A stretch of DNA of 64,000 bases from Nitrospirota bacterium (GTDB lineage: Bacteria > Nitrospirota > Thermodesulfovibrionia > Thermodesulfovibrionales > UBA6898), in contig JACRLO010000019.1 in assembly GCA_016235245.1 (NCBI GenBank), positions 1-64,000 on the forward strand. Direction: 5' to 3'. How positions within the stretch are numbered: the stretch's first letter is position 1; every line of letters starts with the position of its first letter. Of this stretch, positions 16,906 through 26,023 are shown in pieces. The position numbers were made by a program, and so were the translations under genes. Below the pieces are notes generated by a model, which saw only the letters and a program-made list of their open reading frames with translations, was not told where the DNA came from and ran no database searches.

Positions 16906-19900
16906 ATGCGCAATATCAGTATAAGGGCCAAACTTGCACTCTGGGGGACCGGGACCATCGTCGTCTCGGCTCTTGCGATGGTTGCGGTCGGTTTATGGGA
17001 GGGCAATGTCTTCAGCGGCAAGGCGAGAGTGGAGGCCGAAAAGCTGATAGACGCCGACCTCGACCATATCACAGAAGGCGTTTACAATATCATCAAGTCA
17101 CAGGATGAATCGATCCAGCAGAAGGTCAACCACGATCTGAATGTGGCGAGATACGTGCTGAAACGTGAGGGCGAGGTTGCTCTTATCGATGGGACGACGA
17201 CCTGGAACGCCGTCAATCAGTTTACGGGGAAAGCTCAATCGGTGCAGCTGCCGAAAATGGCGGTCGGCAGGAAGTGGCTCGGACAGAATAATAAGCTTGT
17301 TGTTGAAACTCCGGTTGTCGATACGGTCAAGCGCCTGGTAGGCGGCACTGCAACGATATTCCAGCGGATGAACAGCCAGGGCGACATCGTGCGTGTGGCA
17401 ACAAACGTTGAGAACTCTGACAAGACGAGGGCCATAGGCACCTATATACCGGCTGTTAACCCCGATGGACAGCCCAACCCGGTGGTTTCGACGGTCATGC
17501 GGGGGGAAACCTATCGGGGCCTCGCCTATGTTGTCAACGCATGGTATGTTACCGCCTATGAGCCGATTAAGGACCGCAGCGGCAGGATTATCGGCGTACT
17601 GTACGTCGGAGTGAGGCAGGAAAATATCGAATCGCTCAGACAGGCAATAATGCAGGTCAAAATAGGCAAGACCGGCTATGTCTTCGTTCTCGGAGGAAAA
17701 GGCAACAACCGGGGGAAGTACATCATTTCCAAGAGGGGTGAGCGTGACGGGGCTGACATATGGGACGAAAAAGACGCAAAGGGCAACCTTGTAGTCCAGT
17801 CCATCCTGAAGAGGGCGCTGAATTTGAAACCCGGGGAGTTCGCCTCTGAACGTTATTTATGGCGCAACCCCGATGATACGGGACCCCGCTGGAAGATCGC
17901 CAGGCTGGCCTACTATGAGCCGTGGGATTGGGTGATAGGGGCGTCGGTGTATGAGGATGAGCTGCAAAAATCTCTTTTTGTCATTACCGCCGGCTATAGG
18001 AAAATGGTCTATGGCTTCCTGCTCGTTGCGCTCTGCGTGTCTGTCCTTGGCGGTATTTTTACGTGGTTTTATGCCAGACATCTTACTGCTCCAATCACGG
18101 TCGTCACCAACGAGGCTACGAGGATTACCCTGGAGGAATTTCCCCGGCTTGTGACTACAATGCAATCGGTTGAACAGGGTGACCTCACGGTCAGTTTTCA
18201 TTTCGAGACGAAATCAGTAGACATACATTCAGAAGACGAAATCGGTATGATGGCCGAAGCCTTCAACAGTATGAACATAGTCCTGGAATCTGTCGGTAAA
18301 TCGTTTACACAGATGATCGCAAATCTGAGGGAACTCACGAACCGGCTTGAGGAGAGGGTCGAGGAACGTACAACCGAACTCAGGGAGTCCGAAAGCAAGC
18401 TTTCCGATATTGTAAGCTTTCTGCCGGACGCCACCCTCGTCATAGACCGCGAGGGCAAGGTCCTTGCCTGGAACAGGGCTATCGAGGCACTGACCGGGAT
18501 CAAGGCGGAGGAGATGATCGGCAAGAGCAATTATGAGTATGCGCTTCCTTTTTACGGGGAGCGTCGGCCTATTCTCGTTGACCTGGCCTTAATGCCGTTT
18601 GAGAAACTCGATAACGCAGCGTATGCCAGTCTCCGGCGTACAGGGGAAGCGCTTACCGGAGAAGTCTTTACGCCAAGTCTGCCTGGGGGTGGCCGCTATC
18701 TCCTGGGGACTGCCCGGCCGCTCTACGATTCAAAAGGCGCTGTAGACGGTGCGATCGAAATAATTCATGACATCACAGACCGGCGGTTGTCGGAAGAGGA
18801 ACTCAAAAAGGCGAAGGAGGCCGCTGAGTCGGCCAATCAGGCAAAAACAGACTTTTTAAATACCGTATCCCATGAGCTGCGCACCCCGCTGACCTCGATC
18901 CTCGGGTTTGCCAAGATTATTCGCAAAAAGTTTGATGAAACGATATTCCCGGCAATACGCATAGAGGACAAGAAAACCGAAAAGTCCATACGTCAGGTCA
19001 GGGGCAATATCGATATTATCCTGACTGAGGGTGAGCGGCTGACAAATCTGATAAACGACGTTTTGGATTTGGCAAAGATGGAGGCAGGCAGGACCGAATG
19101 GAAAATGGAAACGTTGCGTGTTGAAGAGATTGTCGACCGTGCACAGTCGGCAGCAGCTTCCCTGTTCGAGCAGAAAGGGCTCAGCTTGATCAGGGACATA
19201 GAGAAAGACCTCCCGGCAGTAACCGGTGACATGGACAGATATATCCAGGTGATGCTGAACCTTATTTCTAATGCGGTAAAGTTTACTCCGCAGGGTTCGG
19301 TTACCTGCGCTGCACGAAAGATGAACAATGAAATAGTATTGAGCGTAACTGATTCAGGCATTGGTATTGCGGAGGAAGACCAGCCGAAGGTGTTTGAAAA
19401 ATTCAAGCAGGTTGGAGACACGCTCACCGATAAACCCTCCGGCACCGGACTGGGCCTTCCCATATGCAGGGAGATCATAGAGCATTTCGGCGGCAGGATA
19501 TGGGTCGAGAGTGAGCCGGGGAAAGGCAGTACATTCTCATTTACGATTCCGCTTGGGCAGGTTTATACAGACGTTGCAAACCTGGACATGAATACACTCG
19601 TGCAGCGCCTCAGAGACCATGTCGCAACGATCCCGATCGTGGGGGGGCATGCTGAAAAGACGGTGCTTATCGTGGATGACGATCTGTCCATTCGTCAGCT
19701 TCTCAGACAGGAGCTGGAGGCGGACGGTTATAAGGTGAGCGAAGCTGCCGACGGACTGGAAGGTGTGCGAAAGGCAAAGGCCGGCTCGCCCGACCTGATT
19801 ATCCTTGATGTGATGATGCCGCAGATGAACGGATTTGATGCAGCGGCGGTGCTTAAGAATGACCCCTTGACCATGCATATCCCTATTATTATCCTGTCGA

Positions 19901-20271
19901 TAGTCGAAGACAAAGAGAGGGGATACCGTCTTGGCGTTGACCGGTATTTCAGCAAGCCGGTAAACACGGAGAAGTTGCTCAGTGAGATCGGGGTCCTCAT
20001 ATCCGAGGGTGTGTCGAAGAAGAAGGTCATGGTTGTGGATGAAAACGAGTCAACGGCCAAGACGCTGAAAGAGGTCCTTGAGGCAAAGGGGTACACGGTT
20101 GTTTCTGCGTGCACCGGCAAAGAATGTGTAGAAAAGGCCATCTCCGAGAGGCCGGATATGGTTATCATAGATACGTTGCTTCCGGATACTCACGATATCG
20201 TGAGGACTCTGAGGTTTGAAAAAGGATTGGAACATATCTATTTTCTCTTTGTGGAAGGCAGCAGGAAATAA
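16906..20271 (+). CDS. Cache-HAMP-PAS hybrid sensor histidine kinase with two receivers
   Basis: An 1121-residue inner-membrane sensor. TM1 lies at ~10-30; a large periplasmic Cache-type ligand domain spans ~40-360 and contains GKTGYVFVLGGKG; TM2 is at ~367-390; HAMP ~391-470 and coiled coil ~475-500 follow. PAS is at ~505-625. HisKA carries the phospho-His in VSHELRTPLTSIL (~655), and HATPase has GTGLGLPICREI. REC1 (~919-1035) has phospho-acceptor Asp in LIILDVMMPQ. REC2 (~1041-1121) is cut short: it keeps IIDTLLPD but ends before the Lys-containing strand, so it is probably degenerate. A stand-alone receiver follows 12 bases later. Confidence 0.9.
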   Translation: MRNISIRAKLALWGTGTIVVSALAMVAVGLWEGNVFSGKARVEAEKLIDADLDHITEGVYNIIKSQDESIQQKVNHDLNVARYVLKREGEVALIDGTTTWNAVNQFTGKAQSVQLPKMAVGRKWLGQNNKLVVETPVVDTVKRLVGGTATIFQRMNSQGDIVRVATNVENSDKTRAIGTYIPAVNPDGQPNPVVSTVMRGETYRGLAYVVNAWYVTAYEPIKDRSGRIIGVLYVGVRQENIESLRQAIMQVKIGKTGYVFVLGGKGNNRGKYIISKRGERDGADIWDEKDAKGNLVVQSILKRALNLKPGEFASERYLWRNPDDTGPRWKIARLAYYEPWDWVIGASVYEDELQKSLFVITAGYRKMVYGFLLVALCVSVLGGIFTWFYARHLTAPITVVTNEATRITLEEFPRLVTTMQSVEQGDLTVSFHFETKSVDIHSEDEIGMMAEAFNSMNIVLESVGKSFTQMIANLRELTNRLEERVEERTTELRESESKLSDIVSFLPDATLVIDREGKVLAWNRAIEALTGIKAEEMIGKSNYEYALPFYGERRPILVDLALMPFEKLDNAAYASLRRTGEALTGEVFTPSLPGGGRYLLGTARPLYDSKGAVDGAIEIIHDITDRRLSEEELKKAKEAAESANQAKTDFLNTVSHELRTPLTSILGFAKIIRKKFDETIFPAIRIEDKKTEKSIRQVRGNIDIILTEGERLTNLINDVLDLAKMEAGRTEWKMETLRVEEIVDRAQSAAASLFEQKGLSLIRDIEKDLPAVTGDMDRYIQVMLNLISNAVKFTPQGSVTCAARKMNNEIVLSVTDSGIGIAEEDQPKVFEKFKQVGDTLTDKPSGTGLGLPICREIIEHFGGRIWVESEPGKGSTFSFTIPLGQVYTDVANLDMNTLVQRLRDHVATIPIVGGHAEKTVLIVDDDLSIRQLLRQELEADGYKVSEAADGLEGVRKAKAGSPDLIILDVMMPQMNGFDAAAVLKNDPLTMHIPIIILSIVEDKERGYRLGVDRYFSKPVNTEKLLSEIGVLISEGVSKKKVMVVDENESTAKTLKEVLEAKGYTVVSACTGKECVEKAISERPDMVIIDTLLPDTHDIVRTLRFEKGLEHIYFLFVEGSRK

Positions 20272-20283
20272 TAAGGAGGCAGG

Positions 20284-20673
20284 ATGTCAAAGAAGTTATT
20301 GATCGTAGATGATGAACCCCATATACGTCTTCTTCTCGAACAAACCGTCGAGGAGCTTGAAGACGAGGGGGTGGAAATACTGATTGCGGACAACGGGGAG
20401 TCCGCCCTTGAGATAATCAGACGCGAGAGGCCGGGGATCGTCTTCCTCGATGTGATGATGCCGAAGATGAATGGCTTCGACGTATGCAATATGGTAAAAA
20501 AAGAAGAACCGATCGATGGCATCTATATCGTGTTGCTGACCGCGAAAGGGCAGGAGTTCGACAAAAAAAAGGGGGGCGAAGTCGGCGCCGACAGATACAT
20601 GACAAAGCCCTTCAATCCGGATGAAATACTTGCTATCGCCGCAGAGGTTTTGGGGATTGAGTTAGAAAAATAG
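20284..20673 (+). CDS. Single-domain response regulator
   Basis: A 129-residue stand-alone receiver domain with no output domain. The acidic pair is in LLIVDDEPHIR, the phospho-acceptor Asp in IVFLDVMMPKMNG, the conserved Thr in VLLTAKG and the Lys in MTKPFNPDE. It lies 12 bases behind the hybrid kinase with a strong Shine-Dalgarno (AAGGAGGCAGG), so it is the natural phosphotransfer partner, likely acting by protein contact. Confidence 0.93.
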   Translation: MSKKLLIVDDEPHIRLLLEQTVEELEDEGVEILIADNGESALEIIRRERPGIVFLDVMMPKMNGFDVCNMVKKEEPIDGIYIVLLTAKGQEFDKKKGGEVGADRYMTKPFNPDEILAIAAEVLGIELEK

Positions 20674-20770
20674 CCGCCTCGTACGCAAGCGGCAGCGACG
20701 ACAATGTATGACGACGTATACGCATAACGGGCGACAGCCGCCTGTATCCTTTCATTGATTCGCAGAAGTT

Positions 20771-21361
20771 CTAGCAGTCTAATACGTTTATCCCGAACTT
20801 CTTCAGGGTAGCTGCAAGGCTTGAAACAGGCAGACCGATAACATTGAAATAATCGCCCTCGATCTTTTTCACAATAAGAGAACCGATCCCCTGAATCGCG
20901 TACGCGCCTGCCTTGTCCAGTGGCTCTTCTGTTCTGACGTATGCCCGTAGTTCAGCATCCGCCATCTTCCTGAACCAGACCTTCGTTTCTATCGAGCGGG
21001 AAGATTTCTTTCCGGTATTGGTATCAAAGACCGTATATCCTGTTATGACTGAATGCGATTTGCCATTGAGCAGGGTGAGCATCCGCATGGCTTCTTTATG
21101 TGTATGCGGTTTGCCCAACAGTTTACCCCTAAAAACAATGAAGGTGTCTGCCGCGATAATAACAGCATCCCTATGCTTATCTGCAACTGCCCTGGCTTTT
21201 TCGAAAGAGAGATATTGGGCGAGCTCATGGGGCTTGAGCTTAAGCCCAAGGTCTTCTTCATAGTCGCTCACATCGACCCTGAATTTCAGGCCGATGAGCG
21301 AAAGGAGTTCTTTGCGGCGGGGCGATGCCGATGCCAGGATGATCGTCCTCTGCTCAGACAT
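20771..21361 (-). CDS. maf: Maf-type nucleoside triphosphate pyrophosphatase
   Basis: The start at 21361 is preferred: AGGA precedes it, and it overlaps the upstream gene's stop by 8 bases. An ATG 15 bases further up is also open. The 196-residue protein shows the Maf signature IILASASPRRKELLSLIG, the acidic strand VIIAADTFIVFRGKLLGKP and CA-rich core elements (KAGAYAIQGIGSLIVKKIEGDYFNVIGLP). Members hydrolyse dTTP, UTP or modified nucleotides. It is translationally coupled to the BaiN-like flavoprotein. Confidence 0.93.
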   Translation of the reverse strand: MSEQRTIILASASPRRKELLSLIGLKFRVDVSDYEEDLGLKLKPHELAQYLSFEKARAVADKHRDAVIIAADTFIVFRGKLLGKPHTHKEAMRMLTLLNGKSHSVITGYTVFDTNTGKKSSRSIETKVWFRKMADAELRAYVRTEEPLDKAGAYAIQGIGSLIVKKIEGDYFNVIGLPVSSLAATLKKFGINVLDC

Positions 21362-22520
21362 ACTGTCCTGCGGCATGACCTGACGCCCATGCCCAATGAA
21401 GGTTGTATCCGCCGAGCTGGCCGGTCACGTCAAGGACCTCGCCGACAATGTACAGGCCCGGAACTTTCTTTGTTTCCATGGTCTTGGATGATACCTCATT
21501 CGTATCGATTCCGCCAACGGTCACCTCTGCCGCAGCATACCCTTCGGTGCCGGAGGGCTTGATCTGCCATGCATGGAGCTTTTCGGCAGTTTCCCCAAGT
21601 TCTTTTTCGGTAAACTGGCAGACAGGTTTTGTCCGGAGATAATTGCTGCACCATGCCTGAATGAAGCGAGAGGGCAGATATTGAGAGAGCACTGTCTTGA
21701 TATCTTTTCTGCTCTGACTGTGTGCAAGCAGCATATCATGAGCATCAGTTCCGGGCAGAAGATCGATGGAGAGCAGCTCACCTTTGTTCCAGTATGAGGA
21801 TATCTGGAGTATGGCCGGACCGCTCAGCCCGCGATGCGTGAAAAGGAGACTGCCCCGAAAAGATACCTTGTTTATACTGACTTCCGCATCGATCGATACA
21901 CCGCTCAGTTCCCTGAAAATCTCCAATTCCTTATGTGAAAAAGTGAGCGGCACAAGACCGGGCCGTGGTGATATAACGTTGATCTTGAACTGTTCTGCGA
22001 CTCTGATGCCGAAGTCGGAAGCCCCGAGTTTGGGATATGACAACCCACCTGTGGCGATGACGAGTGATTCGGCCTGAAATGACCCTTTGTCAGTTTCGAC
22101 GGTGAACAGGTGATTATGCGTAATCTCCCTGATACTGCAGCCCAGTCGAAATTCTGCAGCCGCTTTTTCGCATTCTGCCCTGAGCATTATGATGATCTCA
22201 GCTGAGGTCGTATCGCAGAAGAGCTGGCCTGCTTCTTTCTCGTGATACGATACCCTGTGTTTCCTGAGCAGGGAGATGAATTCTTCCGGCATATAGCGGG
22301 AAAGCGCAGATTTACAGAAATGCCGGTTCTGCGAAATATAGTGCTCCGGTGAGACATGCCGGTTCGTAAAATTGCACCTGCCGCCGCCTGATACCCTGAT
22401 CTTGCTCCCGATCTTTTGGGTATGGTCAATGACAAGAACAGATCTCCCGCGCTTTCCTGCCTCTATTGCGCAGACGAGTCCGGATGCCCCGGCCCCTATG
22501 ATGATGACGTCTTTTTTCAT
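21354..22520 (-). CDS. BaiN/HI0933-like FAD-dependent oxidoreductase
   Basis: A 388-residue flavoprotein of the HI0933/YhiN family. The FAD-binding start is VIIIGAGASGLVCAIEAGKRG. The family-typical KIRVSGGGRCNFTNRH is present, and the C-terminal FAD contact region reads GLYIVGEVLDVTGQLGGYNLHWAWASGHAAG. Its length is normal. Family members use NAD(P)H; a bile-acid reductase (BaiN) is one example, but most have no known substrate. It overlaps maf at its 3' end; a radical SAM gene lies 66 bases upstream. Confidence 0.9.
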   Translation of the reverse strand: MKKDVIIIGAGASGLVCAIEAGKRGRSVLVIDHTQKIGSKIRVSGGGRCNFTNRHVSPEHYISQNRHFCKSALSRYMPEEFISLLRKHRVSYHEKEAGQLFCDTTSAEIIIMLRAECEKAAAEFRLGCSIREITHNHLFTVETDKGSFQAESLVIATGGLSYPKLGASDFGIRVAEQFKINVISPRPGLVPLTFSHKELEIFRELSGVSIDAEVSINKVSFRGSLLFTHRGLSGPAILQISSYWNKGELLSIDLLPGTDAHDMLLAHSQSRKDIKTVLSQYLPSRFIQAWCSNYLRTKPVCQFTEKELGETAEKLHAWQIKPSGTEGYAAAEVTVGGIDTNEVSSKTMETKKVPGLYIVGEVLDVTGQLGGYNLHWAWASGHAAGQYV

Positions 22521-22535
22521 GGCGGTTTAATCATA

Positions 22536-22555
22536 CCCCTCTTTGAAAAAGGGGG
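22536..22555. repeat. Short C/G-tract palindromic element, copy 1
   Basis: CCCCTCTTT and AAAAAGGGGG form an imperfect hairpin in the gap between the BaiN-like and radical SAM genes. A similar element occurs at 42679-42696. Such C5-T-A-G5 hairpins recur in intergenic gaps of some bacterial genomes; only these two were noticed here. Confidence 0.4.
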
Positions 22556-22586
22556 CAAGTGCTGCTATCAGGTTAGCCCCGGTAAA

Positions 22587-23672
22587 CTACCTGATCTGCA
22601 GATATTCACGGGCAAGGGCGGGATACAGACGCGGATTAAAGAGGATGTTGGTCATAAAGTAGCATTCGTGGGTGCAGTAGCACTGGCTGTCTCTGATGCT
22701 GTTCAGTATTGCCTTTGCCCTGTCTGAGCGGAGAAGCTTCTGAATATCATACCCGTAATCCCTGATATTCCCCAGGCTTCTCCTCAGGATTTCGCAAGGG
22801 AAAACCTCTCCGGTTTCCTCAAGAACAACGTTTAACGCCCCTGCATAACAGGGGATCAGCTGTTTCTGCGCTTCATGAGTCCGGGAGATGAGACTGCGTT
22901 GAAGGATGTCCTGCGCTGCCTTGATGCGCGCACCCTGAAACCGATATTTTTTTGCCGATTCTTTTTTCTTCAGGTTTTCTTCAAGCCGCCCGATTGCGTG
23001 TTGATACTTACTTCGGTCAATATTGATAAAGCCCTTATCAGACAGGTTTCCCCTGACTAGGGAGATAGTATGGGTCTTTATGCTCTCCATGCTGCCCACA
23101 AAATCAATGATCTCATCCATGTGGTCCTGGTTTCCCGAGCAGAAGACCGTATTGATGCCCAGTTCAAAGTTGGGATACGGGTCAAGAAGGTCCTTGAGTC
23201 TTTGGTAGGTCTCGATGGTTTTTGAAAAACTGCCGGGAGTATTACGCAGTCTGTCGTGTGTCTCATTCAGTCCGTCCAGCGAGAGTTTCACCGCGATAAT
23301 GCTCTTTGAACAGTCTTTAAGTATCTGCTCCGTCATTTCCCTGATGCGGCCGGGAAGCATACCGTTGGTAGGAAAAAGCATGATCGAAGGCTTATTGTTT
23401 TTGTAGAAGATCCTGCTAATCTCGGGGAGATCATCCCTGAGATAGATCTCTCCGCCCGAGAAGGCAAGCCAGAGCAGATTGCCCAGAGATGACGAAAACT
23501 TCCTGATCTCCTCAGAAGAGAGTTCCTGGTCAGAGGCGGTCTGGGCATCTTCAGATCTGAGATGAAAGCAGAAAGGACATTTGGCATTACACTTGCGCGT
23601 TATGAAGAACGTAAGATGGATTGGCCTTGTTTTGCTGAAGATGGAGCTTACATGACGGAAGGGAGAATACAT
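22587..23672 (-). CDS. Radical SAM protein with SPASM-like C-terminus
   Basis: A 361-residue enzyme with the radical SAM cluster motif CNAKCPFC (about residues 29-36), the SAM-contact GGE (AFSGGEIYLRDD) and the downstream SLDG motif (KLSLDGLNETHDRLR). The C-terminal third has further cysteines (PCYAGALN, FPCEILRRSLGN, CYCTHEC) like SPASM domains that bind extra Fe-S clusters. Such enzymes modify peptides, lipids or cofactors; the substrate here is unknown. It is translationally coupled (TAATG) to the upstream glycosyltransferase, suggesting envelope or cell-surface chemistry. Confidence 0.87.
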   Translation of the reverse strand: MYSPFRHVSSIFSKTRPIHLTFFITRKCNAKCPFCFHLRSEDAQTASDQELSSEEIRKFSSSLGNLLWLAFSGGEIYLRDDLPEISRIFYKNNKPSIMLFPTNGMLPGRIREMTEQILKDCSKSIIAVKLSLDGLNETHDRLRNTPGSFSKTIETYQRLKDLLDPYPNFELGINTVFCSGNQDHMDEIIDFVGSMESIKTHTISLVRGNLSDKGFINIDRSKYQHAIGRLEENLKKKESAKKYRFQGARIKAAQDILQRSLISRTHEAQKQLIPCYAGALNVVLEETGEVFPCEILRRSLGNIRDYGYDIQKLLRSDRAKAILNSIRDSQCYCTHECYFMTNILFNPRLYPALAREYLQIR

Positions 23673-24661
23673 TATGCCGCTTTCCTTCTTGCCTGAACAT
23701 AATAGGCCACGCCTGCTGCGCCGCCGGCCGCAACAGCCAGAGGGTAGACCACTGCATAATAGAGCGCTGCCTTGATGCCGAATGCACGCCCTTTTTCCCT
23801 GAAAAAGGCCCTGATCAGAGACCTGCTGACCACAAGATCAAAGGCGAAGACTATGCTCATGCCGGCCAGATAAAAGGTGTCAGGAGAGATGATAAGACAG
23901 AGGAAAAAGAACCATAAGAGGGAAGCGCAGAAAACCGTGAATTTCAGTTCGATCGATGCGGTTCCCGAATCTGCCATAAGGTCCCTGTTGCCTATGGAGT
24001 AGGCTATCCAGTATTTTGATTTTCTGAAGGCATTGCTGAGGGATGTGCCCAGATTATAGTTGAAGATATGCCTGACCAATATCGCTTTGTCCATGCGGAG
24101 ACGTTGTCCCGAACGCCTCAGCCTGTGGCTGAATTCCACATCCTCCATGACCGGTCCAAAGTCCTCGGGAAAGCCGCCGCTCCTTTGAAAGTTGTCGCGG
24201 CCTATTACCAGTGCATGGCCTGCAATATAGTCAGGTTCCGGTCTTCTGAGCTCTGAATAATTGATGAATATGGATTGGAAAGTGCTGAAAAAGGTGTCGT
24301 CAAAGGCAATTGGTGTGTAGCTTCCTCCGATGACATGCTCCTTGTTCCTGTCAAAGGCATGTATCGCATGCAGGATTGTATCGTCCTGGACAACGCAGTC
24401 TACATCGATAAAGAAGAGAGCGTTTCCGAGGCTGTTTCCTGCGCCGGTATTGCGCGCCTTTGATGCGCCTTCCTGCCTGTCGAGCCGGATCAGACGGCAG
24501 GGGAACCTGTTGATTAATTCAATCGAATTATCCGTAGAGCAGTCATCGACAACGATCACCTCAAAGGGCCGCGGCCTCGCAGAAAATAATGCCTTCAGGC
24601 AGGCTTCGATAAAGGCGCTGCCGTTATGGTTGGGAATGATTACCGAGAGCAGTGTACTCAT
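23672..24661 (-). CDS. Family 2 glycosyltransferase with C-terminal membrane helices
   Basis: A 329-residue GT-A-fold transferase. The nucleotide-sugar-binding start is LLSVIIPNHNGSAFIEACLKAL. VVDDCSTDNS and FIDVDCVV supply the acidic/metal site, and GPVMEDVEFSHRLRRSG the base region (ED near the acceptor site). Three hydrophobic segments at about 235-320 anchor it in the inner membrane. The start codon has no Shine-Dalgarno; on the minus strand TTGGCA-18-CATAAT ends 6 bases before the ATG (24668-24697), so a leaderless message is predicted. It is the first gene of the 24.7-20.8 kb operon. Confidence 0.9.
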   Translation of the reverse strand: MSTLLSVIIPNHNGSAFIEACLKALFSARPRPFEVIVVDDCSTDNSIELINRFPCRLIRLDRQEGASKARNTGAGNSLGNALFFIDVDCVVQDDTILHAIHAFDRNKEHVIGGSYTPIAFDDTFFSTFQSIFINYSELRRPEPDYIAGHALVIGRDNFQRSGGFPEDFGPVMEDVEFSHRLRRSGQRLRMDKAILVRHIFNYNLGTSLSNAFRKSKYWIAYSIGNRDLMADSGTASIELKFTVFCASLLWFFFLCLIISPDTFYLAGMSIVFAFDLVVSRSLIRAFFREKGRAFGIKAALYYAVVYPLAVAAGGAAGVAYYVQARRKAA

Positions 24662-24667
24662 TGGCGT

Positions 24668-24697
24668 ATTATGAATTAAGACCTACTGATATGCCAA
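24668..24697 (-). promoter_or_regulatory. Promoter of glycosyltransferase operon, leaderless type
   Basis: Minus-strand TTGGCA (24692-24697) and CATAAT (24668-24673) are 18 bases apart. Only 6 bases separate the -10 box from the ATG at 24661, so transcription would begin at or next to the start codon. Confidence 0.5.
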
Positions 24698-24849
24698 TTA
24701 AATATTTCTCATTTTTGTAGTGGCGTAGTCAGTTGAATGCCGTAGCCGCTACGCCACCGTTGTCTGAGTAGTAGCCTCTCATGCGCAGACCATATGATTA
24801 TCCGGCAAACAGGAAAACTTATCGGTCTGATTTGCTCGTGTTATACTTC

Positions 24850-24882
24850 TTGACATCCCAGATAATCGCGGTAAAATATAAT
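24850..24882 (+). promoter_or_regulatory. 6S RNA gene promoter
   Basis: TTGACA (24850-24855) is followed by TAAAAT (24872-24877, 16-base spacer), which overlaps a perfect TATAAT (24877-24882). Transcription is expected to begin at about 24884-24890, matching the start of the 6S RNA fold. Confidence 0.55.
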
Positions 24883-24884
24883 CA

Positions 24885-25066
24885 AGAAAAGGATTTGCGG
24901 TACTCCGGACCGGGTGAAACCAAAGGATTAAGCAACTCGGTTAGGGAGCGGGAGTAGGATGCGGTGAGCATGCCTCCTGCAGTGAGGAGGAAGCCTGAAG
25001 CGTCTTTCGAAGCCCCCAATTAGAAAACGCTTTTGGTTTCCCGGATCTGGGGCATCGCATGTATCA
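24885..25066 (+). ncRNA. ssrS: 6S RNA
   Basis: 6S RNA binds the sigma-70 RNA polymerase holoenzyme and modulates transcription in slow growth. The core GGTGAGCATGC, a short hairpin (CCTCC/GGAGG) and then GAAGCCT match the conserved core of enterobacterial 6S RNA (recalled from known sequence). The closing helix is long: TGCGGTACTCC... (24896 onward) pairs with ...GGGGCATCGCA (ending 25059). CCGGG and AAACCAAA pair with TTTGGTTT and CCCGG, leaving a central open bubble as in the family. About 180 nt. It lies upstream of tpiA with its own promoter. The ends are estimates. Confidence 0.8.
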
Positions 25067-25067
25067 T

Positions 25068-25169
25068 ACTGGAGCCGCTGTAGGGTAAATGGTCATACCC
25101 GGCGTGGTTTGGCTCAAAGCTGAGAAGCCGGCGCGTCTTTTATCGCGTTGACCCAAGGACGGCTCCATT
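25068..25169 (+). ncRNA. Unassigned structured RNA element
   Basis: TGGAGCCG (25070-25077) pairs with CGGCTCCA (25160-25167) and encloses ~80 bases with further hairpins: GGGTA/TACCC, CCGGC/GCCGG and CGCG/CGCG. It starts right after 6S RNA and ends 12 bases before a strong terminator. It lacks a T-loop (no TTCGA) and a recognisable D-loop, so it is not a tRNA. It may be a 3' domain of the 6S transcript or a separate small RNA. Confidence 0.45.
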
Positions 25170-25179
25170 ATACTTCTTT

Positions 25180-25217
25180 AAAGGCCGGAAGCGTGGCGAT
25201 ATGCTTCCGGCCTTTTT
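25180..25217 (+). terminator. Rho-independent terminator of the RNA locus
   Basis: AAAGGCCGGAAGC (25180-25192) and GCTTCCGGCCTTT (25203-25215) form a 13-bp stem followed by a T run. It separates the RNA genes from tpiA. Confidence 0.88.
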
Positions 25218-25238
25218 CTGTTTTTACCTGACAGCTCC

Positions 25239-25268
25239 TTGACTGAAACAGGCCTATATCATTACAAT
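25239..25268 (+). promoter_or_regulatory. tpiA promoter, leaderless type
   Basis: TTGACT (25239-25244) and TACAAT (25263-25268) have an 18-base spacer. The ATG of tpiA is only 8 bases further on and no Shine-Dalgarno is present, so the message probably starts at or within a base or two of the ATG. Confidence 0.55.
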
Positions 25269-25276
25269 AACTGTCT

Positions 25277-26023
25277 ATGAAAAGTTTTATCGCAGCGAAC
25301 TGGAAAATGAACAAGACGATTGCCGAGACTCGGGAGTTTCTGCGCGATTTTATCCCTGAGGTGATGAACGCGGCTGAGGTCGATATCATTATCGCTCCTC
25401 CCTTCACTTCTTTGGCTGCTGCCGGAGAGGCCCTGAAGGGAACGAATGTTCAGCTTGCGTCCCAGGACATGTTCTGGGAGGAAAAGGGTGCATATACCGG
25501 AGAGATTTCTCCTGCCATGCTCCTTGATGCAGGCTGCAGACATGTCATCATCGGCCACTCGGAGAGACGCCAGTATTTTCATGAGGACGACAGTGTGATT
25601 AATAAAAAGGTCAAGGCGGCAAAAAAGGCCGGTCTCGGCGTAATATTCTGCTGCGGCGAGTCTCTTGAGGAGCGTGAAGCGGGCAAGACCTTTGACGTGA
25701 TCGGCCGTGAGGTCGAGAAGGGTCTTGAAGGTGTTGCCGCTGATAACCTGGTTGTGGCCTATGAGCCTATCTGGGCGATCGGGACAGGCAGGACTGCTTC
25801 GCCTGAGCAGGCCCAGGAGGTCCATGCCTTTATCAGGGAGCGTCTCCGGAAATTATATGGCAGCGCTGCCGAAGAAATCCGCATCCTTTATGGCGGAAGC
25901 GTGACACCGGAGAACATAGAGATTCTGATGGCTTGCAAGGATGTTAACGGCGGCCTTGTTGGCGGTGCAAGTCTTAAGCCCGACAGTTTTGCTAAATTAG
26001 TCTGTTATAAAAAGGAGAAGTAA
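25277..26023 (+). CDS. tpiA: Triosephosphate isomerase
   Basis: A 248-residue TIM-barrel enzyme interconverting dihydroxyacetone phosphate and glyceraldehyde 3-phosphate. Present are the N-terminal AANWKMNKT with catalytic Lys, HSERR with catalytic His (GHSERRQYF), the catalytic Glu in [11 protein letters not shown] and the phosphate loop YGGSVTPEN. Length is normal. The stop overlaps the secG start (TAATG), a common bacterial pairing. Confidence 0.97.
   Translation: MKSFIAANWKMNKTIAETREFLRDFIPEVMNAAEVDIIIAPPFTSLAAAGEALKGTNVQLASQDMFWEEKGAYTGEISPAMLLDAGCRHVIIGHSERRQYFHEDDSVINKKVKAAKKAGLGVIFCCGESLEEREAGKTFDVIGREVEKGLEGVAADNLVVAYEPIWAIGTGRTASPEQAQEVHAFIRERLRKLYGSAAEEIRILYGGSVTPENIEILMACKDVNGGLVGGASLKPDSFAKLVCYKKEK

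Noticed and set aside
25071-25167. A tRNA, possibly tRNA-Sec or tRNA-Leu, because GGAGCCG...CGGCTCC-A looks like an acceptor stem of suitable span
   Set aside because: No T-loop (TTCGA) or normal D-loop, and no clean anticodon arm with TCA in the right place. It is treated as an unassigned RNA element.
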